NCBI GenBank assembly: GCA_037127315.1
Contig: JBBBDQ010000230.1
Location: forward strand, 983,501 to 1,047,500
DNA from: Ascarosepion bandense
Taxonomy: Eukaryota; Mollusca; Cephalopoda; Sepiida; Sepiidae
Direction: 5' to 3'
Length of the DNA: 64,000 nt
The stretch's first letter is position 1. Each line of letters starts with the position of its first letter. The notes under the pieces were generated by a model. The model was not told the origin of the DNA and ran no database searches. It was given only the letters and a program-made list of their open reading frames with translations. Made by a program: the position numbers and the translations under genes. Below are positions 33,975 to 45,068 of the stretch, one piece after another.

Positions 33975-34075
33975 TGTTGAATACACCGGTTCCCGTCCGA
34001 TCACCGAAGTTAAGCAACATTGAGCCTGGTCAGTACTTAAATGGGTGACCATTTGGGAATATCAGCTGCTGTAAA
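33975..34075 (+). repeat. 5S-rRNA-like module with unknown tail
   Basis: gaatacaccggttcccgtcc, gatcaccgaagttaagcaac, gagcctggtcagtacttaaa, gggtgaccatttgggaatat and cagctgctg follow the order of 5S rRNA, with A box and C box recognisable. A non-5S tail (34083-34215) includes ggtcctccaggtttgggtg and acaaccctgccccgtaaaaa. Suggests a 5S-headed SINE or chimera. Confidence 0.7.
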
Positions 34076-34410
34076 CGTAAGGACCAAGAATGGTCCACCG
34101 GTCCTCCAGGTTTGGGTGTTGAGTGCAGTGCTAACAACCCTGCCCCGTAAAAACAGTTTGTTAGAGAAAGAGCAACAAAAAGTTACTGCCCTATGCAACA
34201 TCTGGGTGTGATGGATAAATGATGATGACTTCAACACATGAAAAAAAAAAGCATTTGAAGCAGTCGAAATAAAAAATAAATTTAAAAGGGCAATGCCATA
34301 GAGTATAAACCTGTAGGAAATATTTCAGGCATAAATAATAAAAAAGAAATGCAAAAGAACAATATAAAATGAAATGAGTACATATATTAGGTTGAGTACA
34401 TATTATACGG

Positions 34411-34719
34411 ATGTGCGTTGTAGGGCATTGGATATCGGCTCGGAACGAGAAATCGGTGAGGGGAGATCGAATTCCAGCTGAATTCATTGCATTCACTTAC
34501 GCGCAAATAAACTTGGGAAAGGTATTAATCCGTCTATTCCTTCCAGTTATGGTTTAAATAACAGGACAAATTGGGTTCTATAGCCTTGGTCGGCAACCAG
34601 TCTAGCGCAGAAAGCAATGGCAACCGACTGCAGGATAATCTTCTGCCCAGTCAGTCATGTCACGAAAGAGACATGATCGTTCAAGCGTGTATCACGTATA
34701 GCATTTAACTGACTGACTG
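34411..34719 (+). mobile_element. SINE-A, full length, with 13-bp target duplication
   Basis: Head (atgtgcgttgtagggcattg), region around the B box (gagatcgaattccag), body and tail complete. Flanked by acatattatacgg at 34398-34410 and 34720-34732. A good reference copy for the family. Confidence 0.95.
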
Positions 34720-34732
34720 ACATATTATACGG

Positions 34733-35010
34733 TGTGTGTTGTGGTGCCGTAGATATCGGCACGAAACGAAAAGTTTGAATTTGTTGACTTCACATACGAG
34801 TAAATACCCTTGGGAAAGATATGAATCAGTCGCTTCTCCCTCCATCTATGGGTTAAATAGCAGAACAGATTGGGTTTTATAGCCTTGGTTGGAAACCAGT
34901 CTACCACAGGAATTACTGACAACTTATGCTGGGAAAACCTTCTGCCTAGTCAGTAATGTCTCTTTTCTGACATAATCACCCATGCGTGTATCATGTCTGG
35001 TACTTAAATG
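34733..35010 (+). mobile_element. SINE-A, adjacent second copy
   Basis: Starts directly after the right target duplication of the previous SINE (tgtgtgttgtggtgccgtag) and runs to gtacttaaatg. The B-box part is deleted. The sequence after it (acatat) resembles the start of the same target site. Confidence 0.9.
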
Positions 35011-35351
35011 ACATATAAAATCAGTAGAAGAATAAAAGAAAATCTGTTAAAATAGATGAAGGGAAAGAAAAAAGAAAAGAAAAAACGAGTACGAACGAGA
35101 ATATATAAAAAAGAATTAATAAAAATAAAAGGAAATAAAAAGAATACCAGAATTAGGAATGAAGACAAATAATTTCTGGAAAGTTCTTGACCCAACCCAG
35201 TTCCCTAAATCTGAAAATCTACAAGGCATCAGTTATTTTAGGAAGGGCTTCCTGTTCTGTGCCAAATGTTTTCTTGCACTCTCTCATTCGTTTTTTTAAT
35301 GACGGTAAGATAACAGAAAGAGAGTAAAGGACAAGAAGTAATAAAATGCCA

Positions 35352-35396
35352 AACACACACACGCGCGCGCGTGCGCGCGCACACACACACACTCAC

Positions 35397-35465
<69 letters not shown>
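35352..35465. repeat. (CA)n/(CG)n microsatellite
   Basis: CA tract with a gcgcgcgcgtgcgcgcgc inset near 35363, then about 30 CA units. Confidence 0.95.
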
Positions 35466-35466
<1 letters not shown>

Positions 35467-35623
35467 AGAAATAGACAGATTTTAGTTGGCACGTTTACAG
35501 AAGCAAAAATGATTCATTGGCATGGAACATACTGGATCAATACAGACTTTGTGGAATACAAGACAGATCAAAGAGACAATTCAAAAACCCAGAAGGAAAA
35601 ATGACACAGTTTAGATGAAAGTA

Positions 35624-36014
35624 AACTACCGGCCATGATTATTAGGCCATCCCAGTTTTTTTTTTAAAGATGTATTTTAGACTATTTTTAGTATTTATTG
35701 CTAAGTGGATAATTCTAAATGAAAATAGAATGGTTCTTTTGTTAACACTGCACAATAATATGTGCATGAAACGAACTGTTCTTCTGTTTAGTTTTTGTGC
35801 TCTGTTCCCCATGCTAGTCTCATCTTATTATTATCTGGCCAAAGCAACGGCTTCCTGGCTGCCTTGTAAAATTTTTCAAATTAATAATAATAAAAGAACC
35901 ATGCCATTTTCATTTACAATTATCCACTTGACAATAAATATTAAAATTGTTTGAAATCCATCCATTTTAAAAATTAAAAAAACTGGGGTGGCCTAATAAT
36001 TATGTCCGGTAGTG
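35624..36014. mobile_element. Tc1/mariner-like MITE, 391 bp
   Basis: Inverted ends actaccgg(c/a)cat-attattaggcca, extending over about 45 bp, bordered by TA (35622-35623, 36015-36016). Interior has no transposase. Confidence 0.8.
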
Positions 36015-36062
36015 TACGTTCAGAAAAGGAAAGGGTGATAAAAATAATATAAATATTATTAA

Positions 36063-36063
36063 A

Positions 36064-36106
<43 letters not shown>
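36063..36106. repeat. (AAT)n microsatellite
   Basis: About 14 AAT/TAA units directly before the 5'-truncated LINE-R. Confidence 0.95.
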
Positions 36107-36781
36107 CTCTTACTATTCTGCATATCATTAATAGCACTAACCAGTCAACTTAATAAGACAGAATGTGGTTATAAAATAGGACAAAAGAAAATAAGCCATC
36201 TATTTTACATGGATGACTTAAAGTTATATGCTAAGAATGATAATGAGCTGGAAGGTCTTCTGCAAACTGTAAAATGCTTCAGCGAAGACATTGGAATGAA
36301 ATTTAATTTGAATAAATGTGCTAAAGCTACAGTTTTACGTGGATCAATACAAGAAACATCCTCAATTAGCCTAGACCCTGCTGTAATAATAAAAGAATTC
36401 AAACCAGAAGAAGCTTATAAATACCTAGGTGTAAATGAGAGCGAAAACATTCACCATAAAAAAATGAAAGAAATAGTGCGTAAAGAGTACTATAGAAGGC
36501 TACGAATGATATTAAAAACTGAATTAAATTCACAGAACAGAGTTATGGCCATTAATAGCCTTGCAATACCAGTTGTCCAATATAGCTTTAACATCTTAAA
36601 CTGGACTCTAAACGACATCAGGCGAATGGATTCTAAAACAAGAAAGCTTCTTTCTAAGCATAAGATGCATCATCCAAAGGCTGATGTAGACCGTCTATAC
36701 ATACCCTGTTAAGAAGGTGGAAGGGGTCTTATTCAGCTGGAATTGTCATACAAGACAACAACTATTGGCTTACTAACATAC
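36107..36781 (+). pseudogene. LINE-R (R2-like) RT, upstream part
   Basis: An open frame from about 36110 gives LLFCISLIALTSQLNKTE, ISHLFYMDDLKLYAKND and then the thumb region up to a stop at 36710-36712. The frame continues past that stop as EGGRGLIQLELSYKTTTIG. FYMDD (about 36203-36217) is RT catalytic motif C with both Asp. The 5' end starts at RT block 5, so the upstream RT and N-terminal zinc fingers are absent. The element breaks at about 36781 in LLTY and resumes at 39069. Confidence 0.85.
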
Positions 36782-39068
36782 ATTTTTTTTTTTTTTATAA
36801 GCGTTTCACCCCGAGCAAGGCATGTTACTGCCACTACTGTGCAGGGGGCTACGTAGAGTGGAGAAAGGCTGGTTAAATATAGGAAATAACAGAGGGTGGG
36901 TGATAGGCGGGTGAGGATACCGAGAATGAGGGTTGGGTAGATGAGAGTGTTGTGAGAATAGTTGGGAGTTAGTGTGATAGGAGGTGTCTATTGACCCTAC
37001 ATTTAAACACCTGGAGATTGTTACTGTCGGGAAAGCAGACTTGTGGAAGGGAGTTCCACAGGCGGGAAGCGCGAGAAAAGAAGCTGTTGGAGTAGAATTT
37101 ACGGTTACATCTTATTTGTTTAACTGTAAAAGGGTGGGACCTAGTTGCTAATCTAGTATCTCGTGTAAATTCGTGCTTAGGCGGCACCAGTGATCTAAGC
37201 TCATCGGAGCAGAAGCCATGAAAGTACTTGTAGAAGAGGCACAGGGAAGCTACATCAAGCCGGTGTGAGAGCGGCTGCAGCCGGTCTGCCAAGTCAGTAT
37301 CAACCACGTTACAGATCCTCCTTTGTATTTTGTCAAGAATCCCAAGGAGAGCAGCAGGGGCACCCGACCAGATATGGCAGCAATATTCAATACACGGGCG
37401 GATGGTAGATTTGTATATGTGCAGAATAGTTTCAGGTGGGAAAAATTTCCGGGCCCTGCACAGGGAGCCCACTTTCATAGCAGCAGATTTGGCAATGGAT
37501 TCTATATAGTCATTCCATTTGAGGTCCGCCGAGAGTGTAAGGCCAAGGAGGCGTAGTATTTTACTCTCTGGGAGGCTAGCCTGTCCCATGCTAATGGGAG
37601 GTAGATGCGATTGTCTATGGTGGTTAGTTGATAACAGCTTTGTTTTGGAGGCATTGAAATTTACCAACCATTTCCTATCCCAGGTCACTACGGATTGGAG
37701 GTCCCTTTCAAGTGCGGCAGCGAGGTTCACTTTGTCGTCCAGACCTGGTTTCTGATCGATGCGGGAGTAGATTGTTGTGTCTTCGGCATACATGCCAACT
37801 TGGGATCTAATGGTGTCGGGGAGATCATTAATGTAGATCAGAAAGAGCGTGGGGCCTAGGATAGAACCTTGAGGGACGCCCGCGTTCGTCTGGTAGTTTT
37901 GGGAGGCATGCCCATTTAATACCACCTTTAATGTGCGGTTAGAGAGGAAGGACTGGATGAGGTCAAACAGATGTCCAGTTATCCCATAGCTCCGCAGTTT
38001 GCACAAGAGGCCAGCATGCCAGACCCTGTCGAATGCTTTGGAGATATCCAAAGCAACGGTTCGGGCTTCACCATTTTTGTCGAGTGCCTGGTATATGTAC
38101 TCGTTAATGGTCGTTAGCATATCAGCAGTAGACCTGGTGAAGCGAAACCCATACTGTTTGTCAGAGAGAAGCCCGTTGGTCATAAGGTGCTGAATCACCT
38201 CGGCGTTGATAATGGCTTCGAAAACTTTGCCAAAGATTGGAAGGAGACTAATAGGACGGTAATTGGCGGGGTCCGAGGGTTCGCCAGAATTCTTAAATAT
38301 AGGTACTACGCAGGAGGACTTCCAACAGGCAGGAAAGCAGGAAACATATAGGCAGAGGTTATAGAGTTTAGAGAGGACAGAGGAGAGTTCTGGGGCACAT
38401 TTCTTCAGTACTATGACTGGGATTCCGTCACCGCCGCTCGCTTTGTGTGGGTCAAGTTGCGCAATTATCTTGGCGACCAGCGAGGGTGAAATGTGGACGT
38501 TATTTAGTTGAGCCTTAGTTCTGGGTGGGAAGTCTGGTGTAGGTATTCCTAACGAGTCCAGTGTCGAATTGGTTGAGAATTTACGGGCAAAGCATTCAGC
38601 CTTGTCGGCTGGGGAGGTGAGAACTTCAAATTCATTGATTAGTGGGGGTATTGAAGTCTTGTTCCTGCTGAGCACGCTTTTGCAGAGACGCCAGTAATCT
38701 TTGGAGCCAAACTTAGAGGATGCTATGCGTTGCCTAATTCTGGTAGCAAACGCCCTCTTGGCTTCGTTCAGTACTTTTTTACACTTGTTCCGTGCTGAGG
38801 TGAAAAGGCGCCTGTTTTGGTTCGACGAGCAGTTTCGATAGAGCCGGAAGAAATGGTTCCGGTGGGCAATAGCGGCCGAGCAAGCGGGTGAGAACCAGGG
38901 GGACGAATTAGGTTTTGGTTGGAATTTTCTGGCAGGCTAAAAGCATCGATGCCAGCCTTAACCCAAGAGGAGACTTCGGAGGCACAGTCTTCGACAGGAA
39001 GATCAAAGACGTTGTTCCAGGGGACATCGCAGAGGAAGTCCCTGAACGAGTCCCAGTCGGCTCTTTGG
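36782..39068 (-). pseudogene. LINE-J, best-preserved copy, inserted in LINE-R
   Basis: Minus strand. A poly-T at 36783-36796 is the element's poly-A. The frame from about 38938 to 36969 is open for over 650 codons. Counting from the GTG at 38675, it has SGGDGIP (80-86), NYRPISLLP (138-146), LDISKAFDRVWH motif A (209-220), AGVPQGSILGPTLFLI motif B (265-280) and motif C, here YAED (296-299) instead of YADD. It ends at the normal NRHLLSH. A one-base deletion near 38939 shifts frame; upstream, ADWDSFRDFLCDVPW continues to 39068. The apurinic endonuclease half is missing (5' truncation). RT of the Jockey/CR1 group; not functional. Confidence 0.93.
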
Positions 39069-40268
39069 TAAGGATTGGATGATACAATTAGTAAGGCAAC
39101 ATGAAGAAAGAAAGAAAAAATATTCAATAATAAAAGAAGGCAGTAAATACAAACAAGATTTACAGTTAGTAGATTCTGTAGAAAAGCAAAACAGAAGCCA
39201 AGAACCAACTATTGCGGCAAAAAATATGAAAATGAAAGCCAAAGATAAAGCTCTTGAAAAGATGAAACAGCGCTGGTAAGACAAACCTCTGCATGGCCAA
39301 TATCCAGTACGTGCCAATAAATCCAATGTTGACAAAGTTAATACTCATCGATGGTTACGTGCATCTGGATTAAAGTCTGAAACTGAAGGATTTATACTTG
39401 CAGCACAAAACCAAAGTCTTTTCACGAGAAACTTTCAGGCAAATATTATGCATAATAATATGGATCCAAAATGCAGGTTTTGTGATAAACACCAAGAAAC
39501 AATAGACCACCTAATCTCAGGCTGTTCTGTGCTTGCCCCAAACGAATATAAAAATCGCCACGATAGAGTTGGGCAATATTTACATTGGGCAATGTGCAAA
39601 CATTATGGAAAAGCTGTAAACAAACACTGGTATGAACATCATCCAGCACCGGTTACAGAAATAGAAGATGTAACCATTCTATGGGATTAAACCATCTACA
39701 CAGACAGAAAAATTGAAGCAAACAGGCCAGACATTATTGTTAAAAACCAGAAGGAGAAAACTTGTCTATTAATTGATATGGCTTGTCCAGCGGAATGTAA
39801 CATAGCAATCAAGGAATTTGAAAAACTGTCAAAATATAAAGACCTGGAAATTGAAATAGAAAAAATGTGGAAATTGAAAACAAGAGTTGTGCCAGTGATA
39901 GTAGGTGCACTTGGAATGATAAAAAATGGAACAAAACAACACATTGAAAGAATCCCTGGAAACCCCAGCTTAAGAGATATACAAAAAATTGTCTTATTAA
40001 GTACAGCCCACACACTAAGGAAAACTTTATCTATGTAATGCTGAGGATGATAGGGAAGATAGAAAAACATGAAATGGAGCCATAACAACACGCCACTACC
40101 TGCCTTAGGTCTCCCCGCAGACTTGGTTGGTAGTGAGACCAAAGCAGAAATCGAAATATGATGAAAAATGACATAATAATAATACTGCCTTAGGTCTCCC
40201 CGCAGACTTGCTTGGTAGTGAGACCAAAGCAGAAATCGAAATATGATGAAAAATGACATAGTAATAAT
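39069..40268 (+). pseudogene. LINE-R C-terminal half with CCHC finger and endonuclease
   Basis: One frame with stops only at 39277-39279 and 39688-39690. DWMIQLVRQHEERKKKYS resumes the broken sequence; CRFC-(8)-H-(4)-C (39472-39525) is the CCHC finger. RPDIIV (39724) followed by LLIDMACP (about 39766) is the PD-(D/E)XK-like endonuclease signature of R2-type LINEs, then VVPVIVGALGMI and the C-terminus at 40038. The 3' UTR holds a 71-bp direct duplication (ccttaggtctccccgcagac at 40101 and 40191) and ends in (taa)n. Two stops and the split make it dead, but it is otherwise well kept. Confidence 0.88.
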
Positions 40269-40739
40269 AAACTTAGATCAAGGTGCGAGCTAACAAAAAA
40301 GCAATAAAGAAAATTAATGACCAAGTGTTTAAAAATGTTCAACAAAATTACGACAGTATATCTGTCTTGTTTTTGTTCAAAAATTTTAGACAGAGAGAAA
40401 ATATTTTTTTTTTAAATCTAAAAATGATTTATAAGATTATAGATGTCGGTTGTCTTAATGAAAAAAAAAACGTTTGTACTGGGAATCAACGAATCAAAAC
40501 GATTGAAACGCAACAAGTGTAAACGTAATGTGATAGTGATCTTCCGCATCTTAGAATTTTCTGTTAGTTGATTGGTAACTAAGAGTAATTAATCAAACTG
40601 CTTAATATAAATTCTATGAAAGACTCATCTCTTTCTATTGAAACTATCATCTTGCGTTTTAAGGCTCTCAAGTTATGATATGAGTATAGTTACGTATACA
40701 AACTACAATCATCGTTCCCTACTGGAAAAAAACAAACTG

Positions 40740-40807
40740 TCATTTTTTTTTAATCATATCACTCCCAGCAAGGTGGTAACGCCACTGATGCGCAGGGGGC
40801 TACTTAA
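40740..40807 (-). mobile_element. LINE-J 3' terminus leading into minisatellite
   Basis: tttttttttaatcatatcac, tcccagcaaggtggtaacg and gcgcagggggctactta are the minus-strand LINE-J end; the tandem array follows directly. Confidence 0.75.
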
Positions 40808-41620
40808 GAGTAAAAAGATTGTAAAAGAAGAAGCCGGAACCACATCCTAAACAGGAAAAGGGATGAGCCTCTTCACCTGTTCAATAGACGTGGGTGGAGT
40901 GTGAACCGGGCGATAGTTTAGTCTATCTACTCCAATTGAGAGAAAAAAAGAGTAAAAAGACTGGAACAGAGAAGGCCGGAAATCACATCCTAAACAGGGA
41001 ACAAGGGATGAGCCTTTTCACCTGTTCAATAGACGTGGGTGGAGTGTGAACCGGGCGATAGTTTAGTCTATCTACTCCAACTGAGAGAAAAAAAAGAGTA
41101 AAAAGATTGGAACAGAGAAAGCCGGAAACCACATTCTAAACAGGGATCAAGGGATGAGCCTCTTCACCTGTTCAATAAACGTGGGTGGAGTGTGAACCGG
41201 GCAATAGTTTAGTCTATCTACTCCAACTGAGAGAAAAAAAAGAGTAAAAAGATTGGAACAGAGAAAGCCGGAAACCACATTCTAAACAGGGATCAAGGGA
41301 TGAGCCTCTTCACCTGTTCAATAAACGTGGGTGGAGTGTGAACCGGGCAATAGTTTAGTCTATCTACTCCAATTGAGAGAAAAAAAAGAGTAAAAAGATT
41401 GGAACAGTGAAAGCCGGAAACCACATCCTAAACAGGGAACAAGGGATGAGCCTCTTCACCTGTTCAATAGACGTGGGTGGAGTGTGAACCGGGCGATAGT
41501 TTAGTCTATCTACTCCAATTGAGAGAAAAAAAAGAGTAAAAAGATTGGAACAGAGAAAGCCGGAAACCACATCCTAAACAGGGAACAAGAGACGAGCCTT
41601 TTCACCTGTTCAATAGAGTA
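40808..41620. repeat. 142-146-bp minisatellite, about 5.5 copies
   Basis: Units start at 40808, 40950, 41096, 41242, 41388 and 41534 (gagtaaaaagattgg). Each holds gccggaaaccacatcc, gagcctcttcacctgttcaa, gtgaaccgggc and tctatctactccaa. Units 3 and 4 are almost identical. Open frames across it are by-products of the repetition. Confidence 0.95.
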
Positions 41621-42060
41621 ATCAATAAATTAAATGCTAAGTTGTTCATTTAATTCCTCTTATGAATTTATGAAATAACGTAAAACGACAAGATGGGCTC
41701 GGCCTACATCACCTTGCGCACGTTTTCTATGCATGTCATTTACACTAGTTATGTTTTGACGCCTTGGGTACCTGTACCGCCATTTTTTTAACAAGAGAAA
41801 CTACATTTGTCCAAAGACATAGTTTTGCAGATATTTTTAAATATTTTTATACGTGTATACGATTTTTAATTATACCATGAAGCAGAAAAATATACGTTCG
41901 AAATATTGTTGAACAGATAAGTAAATATAGTAACGGCCACTAACACATTTTCTATATGGGTTTTAACATATAACATCAACATGATAAATTATAACTTAAG
42001 AGAACTCAAAATGAGCGATGCAAATATTCGCAAGCAACACGCATACAATAGAATGCACAT

Positions 42061-42440
42061 ACCTAAGGTAGTTGAGTGCCATACGTGATACACGCTTTGG
42101 GAGATCATGTCTCGAAAGGGGCATGACTACTGTTCGAATCTGTCAAAGTGTGGTTGAGTTAGAGACAAGATTCAATTGGTGTTCAAGAAGATTCGAGATT
42201 ACAACTCGTAATAAAATATGAAAATTGTACAATGCTGTATTCTACATCAACAGTCAGTCAGTTGAGTGCCATACGTGATACACGCTTTGGGAGATCATGT
42301 CTCGAAATGGGCATGACTACTGTTCGTATCTGTCAAAGTGTGGTTGAGTTAGAGACAAGATTCAATTGGTATTCAAGAAGATTCGAGATTACAACTCGTA
42401 ATAAAATATGAAAATTGTACAATGCTGTATTCTACATCAA
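42061..42440. repeat. 190-bp tandem duplication of SINE-A end plus flank
   Basis: gttgagtgccatacgtgata occurs at 42071, 42261 and 42451, exactly 190 bp apart. Two units carry about 65 bp of SINE-A tail and about 120 bp of flank (gtcaaagtgtggttgag, gaagattcgagattacaac); the third is the start of the complete SINE. Confidence 0.92.
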
Positions 42441-42444
42441 CAGT

Positions 42445-42747
42445 CAGTCAGTTGAGTGCCATACGTGATACACGCTTTGGGAGATCATGTCTCGAAAGGG
42501 GCATGACTGACTGGACAAAAGATTATCCCGCAGTAGATTGCCATTACTTTCTGCGGTAGACTGGTTGCCGACCAAGGCTATAGAACCCAATCTGTCCTAT
42601 TATTTGACCCATAACTGGAGGGAAGAGTCGGATTAATACCGTTCCCAAGGGTATTTGTGCGTAAGTGAATGCAAGGAATTCAACTGGAATTCGAACTCGG
42701 CTCCCCCCATTTGTCGTTCCGTGTCGATATCCACTGCACCACAACGC
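42445..42747 (-). mobile_element. SINE-A, full length, with 11-bp target duplication
   Basis: Minus strand, tail at 42445, B box ggaattcgaactcgg, head at about 42745 (caccacaacgcac). Direct repeat acatcaacagt at 42434-42444 and 42748-42758. Confidence 0.95.
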
Positions 42748-42984
42748 ACATCAACAGTAGCCAACATATAATCAAGAGAATTCTTGTACAATGTTGTCAA
42801 TAGCAGTGAAGTAGAAAAAACCGCCAGAAGTTCAGCAAGCAAAGTTGAATAAGAAATATGGTCGAAAACAGATAGAAGAAAGTTTGATATAAATGCTTAT
42901 AAATAATCACTTCCTTCCCCGAAGAAAAGTTGTTGGTGTAGATGACTTCGCAGCCGAATAACCGTCTATTCTTGCTGCACATGA

Positions 42985-43345
42985 CCAGATCCTGCTCACC
43001 CGCCACTAACAAGCTAATATCCTGCATTATAACAGCACGGACGCAAAATGTAGGTTATGCGACAAATTCATTAATACCTATTGACTACCTTATTTCTTGG
43101 TGCTCAAAACTTAAACCCGATGTGAAGATAAAATGGATAATTTACTATCTGCATTGGAAGAACCGTCATTTCGGCAGGACAAAAAATTTGCAAACTTCAA
43201 CGAAAATCATCCTGAATCTGTAGTTGAGAGAGCATTGAATTTTTCTATCAACACAGGTCGACCAATATAAAGAAATCACGTAGACATAATTATCAAAAAA
43301 AGAAAATAAAAAGTTTTCGCACTGATCGAAATGAGCGTAACAACT
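42985..43345 (+). pseudogene. LINE-R fragment (finger region)
   Basis: In changing frames: a TDAKCRLCDKFINTIDYLI-like finger in which the His is Tyr, then WCSKLKPD, IIYYLHWK and RHFG, and a decayed lead to the endonuclease. Aligns to 39450-39790 of the other copy. Confidence 0.65.
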
Positions 43346-43748
43346 AAGGTTTTTTTTTAAAAAAAGCTAAGGAAAGTATATTACTTCGACACAGTATTAT
43401 TATTTATATTATCTCCGATTTTAGCCAGAGATATTTTATTCATTCGTCTTTGTCTGTTTGGTTTGTTGTTTGTTCGTTTGTGTGTCCCGTGGTCAAGATA
43501 TCTCAAGACCCGTTCGATGGATTCAAATGAAACTTTCAGAAATGATTGGCCTTATGACTCGCACGAGCTGATTAGATTTTAGGTTCGATTCAGTACGGGA
43601 TAAAGTTTCTGGGATATTTTTCAGGCTTTATTAATAAAATTTATTTTTTACCTTTCGGGTGCGAAAATGAATTACATTTTAAATACTGTTTCCGTCCCCC
43701 CTGTTTTATTTTAAGTTTGCATTTAATTTTTATAGTTGTCGAGTTAAT

Positions 43749-44113
43749 GTTTTTATATATTCACTCTTGGAAGCGGCCAAGTTCATTGCAGGTATTCTTT
43801 GTAATTTGAATAATAACTCTTGTTTTTATATATTCACTCTTGGAAGCGGCCAAGTTCATTGAAGGTATTCTTTGTAATTTTAATAATAACTCTTGTTTTT
43901 ATATATTCACTCTTGGAAGCGGCCAAGTTCATTGCAGGTATTCTTTGTAATTTTAATAATAACTCTTGTTTTTATATATTCACTCTTGGAAGCGGCCAAG
44001 TTCATTGCAGGTATTCTTTGTAATTTTAATAATAACTCTTGTTTTTATATATTCACTCTTGGAAGCGGCCAAGTTCATTGCAGGTATTCTTTGTAATTTT
44101 AATAATAACTCTT
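43749..44113. repeat. 73-bp minisatellite, five copies
   Basis: Units start at 43749, 43822, 43895, 43968 and 44041 (gtttttatatattcactctt). Copies differ at one or two positions. Since 73 is not a multiple of 3, successive units are read in all three frames, which explains the repetitive open frames. Confidence 0.97.
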
Positions 44114-44344
44114 GCTAATTTCAGAGATGATGTCGGTATTGCTTTGGCGGAGATTTATGGTCTTTCACTACTCTTTTTAGTTGTTATTATTATTTTTTTA
44201 AGTTTTTTAATACTAAATTAAGTTATCTGTCAAGTCAAACAAGGACTTCAGGCAGGCAATATCTTCTTCTAATTCTAAAAGAGACAAATTTTTAGATTAC
44301 TCGAAGTTGGTGTGATACGTCAGCTCGTTTAGGAAGTTACATTG

Positions 44345-44720
44345 TTTTAGTGGGTCCCAAGGCTCCAATCAACACTGGAATTCTCTTGCCATTCTTTTTT
44401 CGCTTTCCAAATAAACTTGCCATTTCAACTTTCCAATCAGAGTAATTTGTAATTTTCCCAACATCAATGTTTAGTATATTTGTGTCATTTGATACGTCAA
44501 CATCAATTATATGAGAGTCCTAAGTACCTTTACTTCGGACAATAATATCCAAACCGCGATAGTACATCCCTCTATCTCTAAGTCATAGTCCCAAAATATT
44601 GCGGGCTTTCCGGGTTTTTCAGTTGTTTTTAAAGCACATGACCATACCAATTCTCTTTAACTTGGTATCCATATTTTCGACACAATAATCAATGGACATA
44701 AAAGCATACCTTATTATGGT
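44345..44720 (-). pseudogene. LINE-R endonuclease fragment
   Basis: Minus strand reads approximately AIFWDYDLEI, GLDIIVRSK, SHIIDVDVSNDTNILNIDV, KITNYSDWKVEM and RIPVLIGALGPTKTM. This is the order of the R2-type endonuclease (RPDIIV, LLIDMACP, EFEKLSKYKDL, VVPVIVGALG) seen at 39.7-40 kb. Diverged and stop-ridden; a different subfamily from the 39-kb copy. Confidence 0.6.
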
Positions 44721-45068
44721 GCCTCTTATGTTCTTTTTGAGCAGATTATCTAGCAACCATTGATCAGAAGAATCACATCCTCAGAGTAATCACCCTAAGA
44801 TTTACATTCTGGATAGATTTATGTTTTTACGTATGTGGAATTTTATGGGATTAGTGGCAAACGCTTGTTCCATTGTAATCATCCAGCTTTCAATAGTACC
44901 CTTGAGATAATCAAGTGTCTGCTATCATCTCGATACCGCTTTGTCCTTCACATATTGTGTATTTCTCTCGAATTCGTCATTAAAATGTTGCTTATCTTTT
45001 CCTCTGACTTTCTCTTGACTCCCTCCTACATGTGCGCAGGTCATGCTAGACATTTTTCTCACCAGAAT

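Noticed and set aside
37323..38193. Plus-strand open frames inside the LINE-J copy
   Set aside because: They are antisense shadows of the minus-strand reverse transcriptase.
39696..40259. 187-codon minus-strand frame
   Set aside because: Antisense of the LINE-R endonuclease; the plus strand has the family motifs.
40808..41620. CRISPR-like array
   Set aside because: The repeat unit is 142-146 bp with no unique spacers; it is a simple minisatellite in a eukaryotic genome.
43820..44221. Three repetitive 60-67-codon frames
   Set aside because: They are the 73-bp minisatellite read in successive phases, not a repeat protein.
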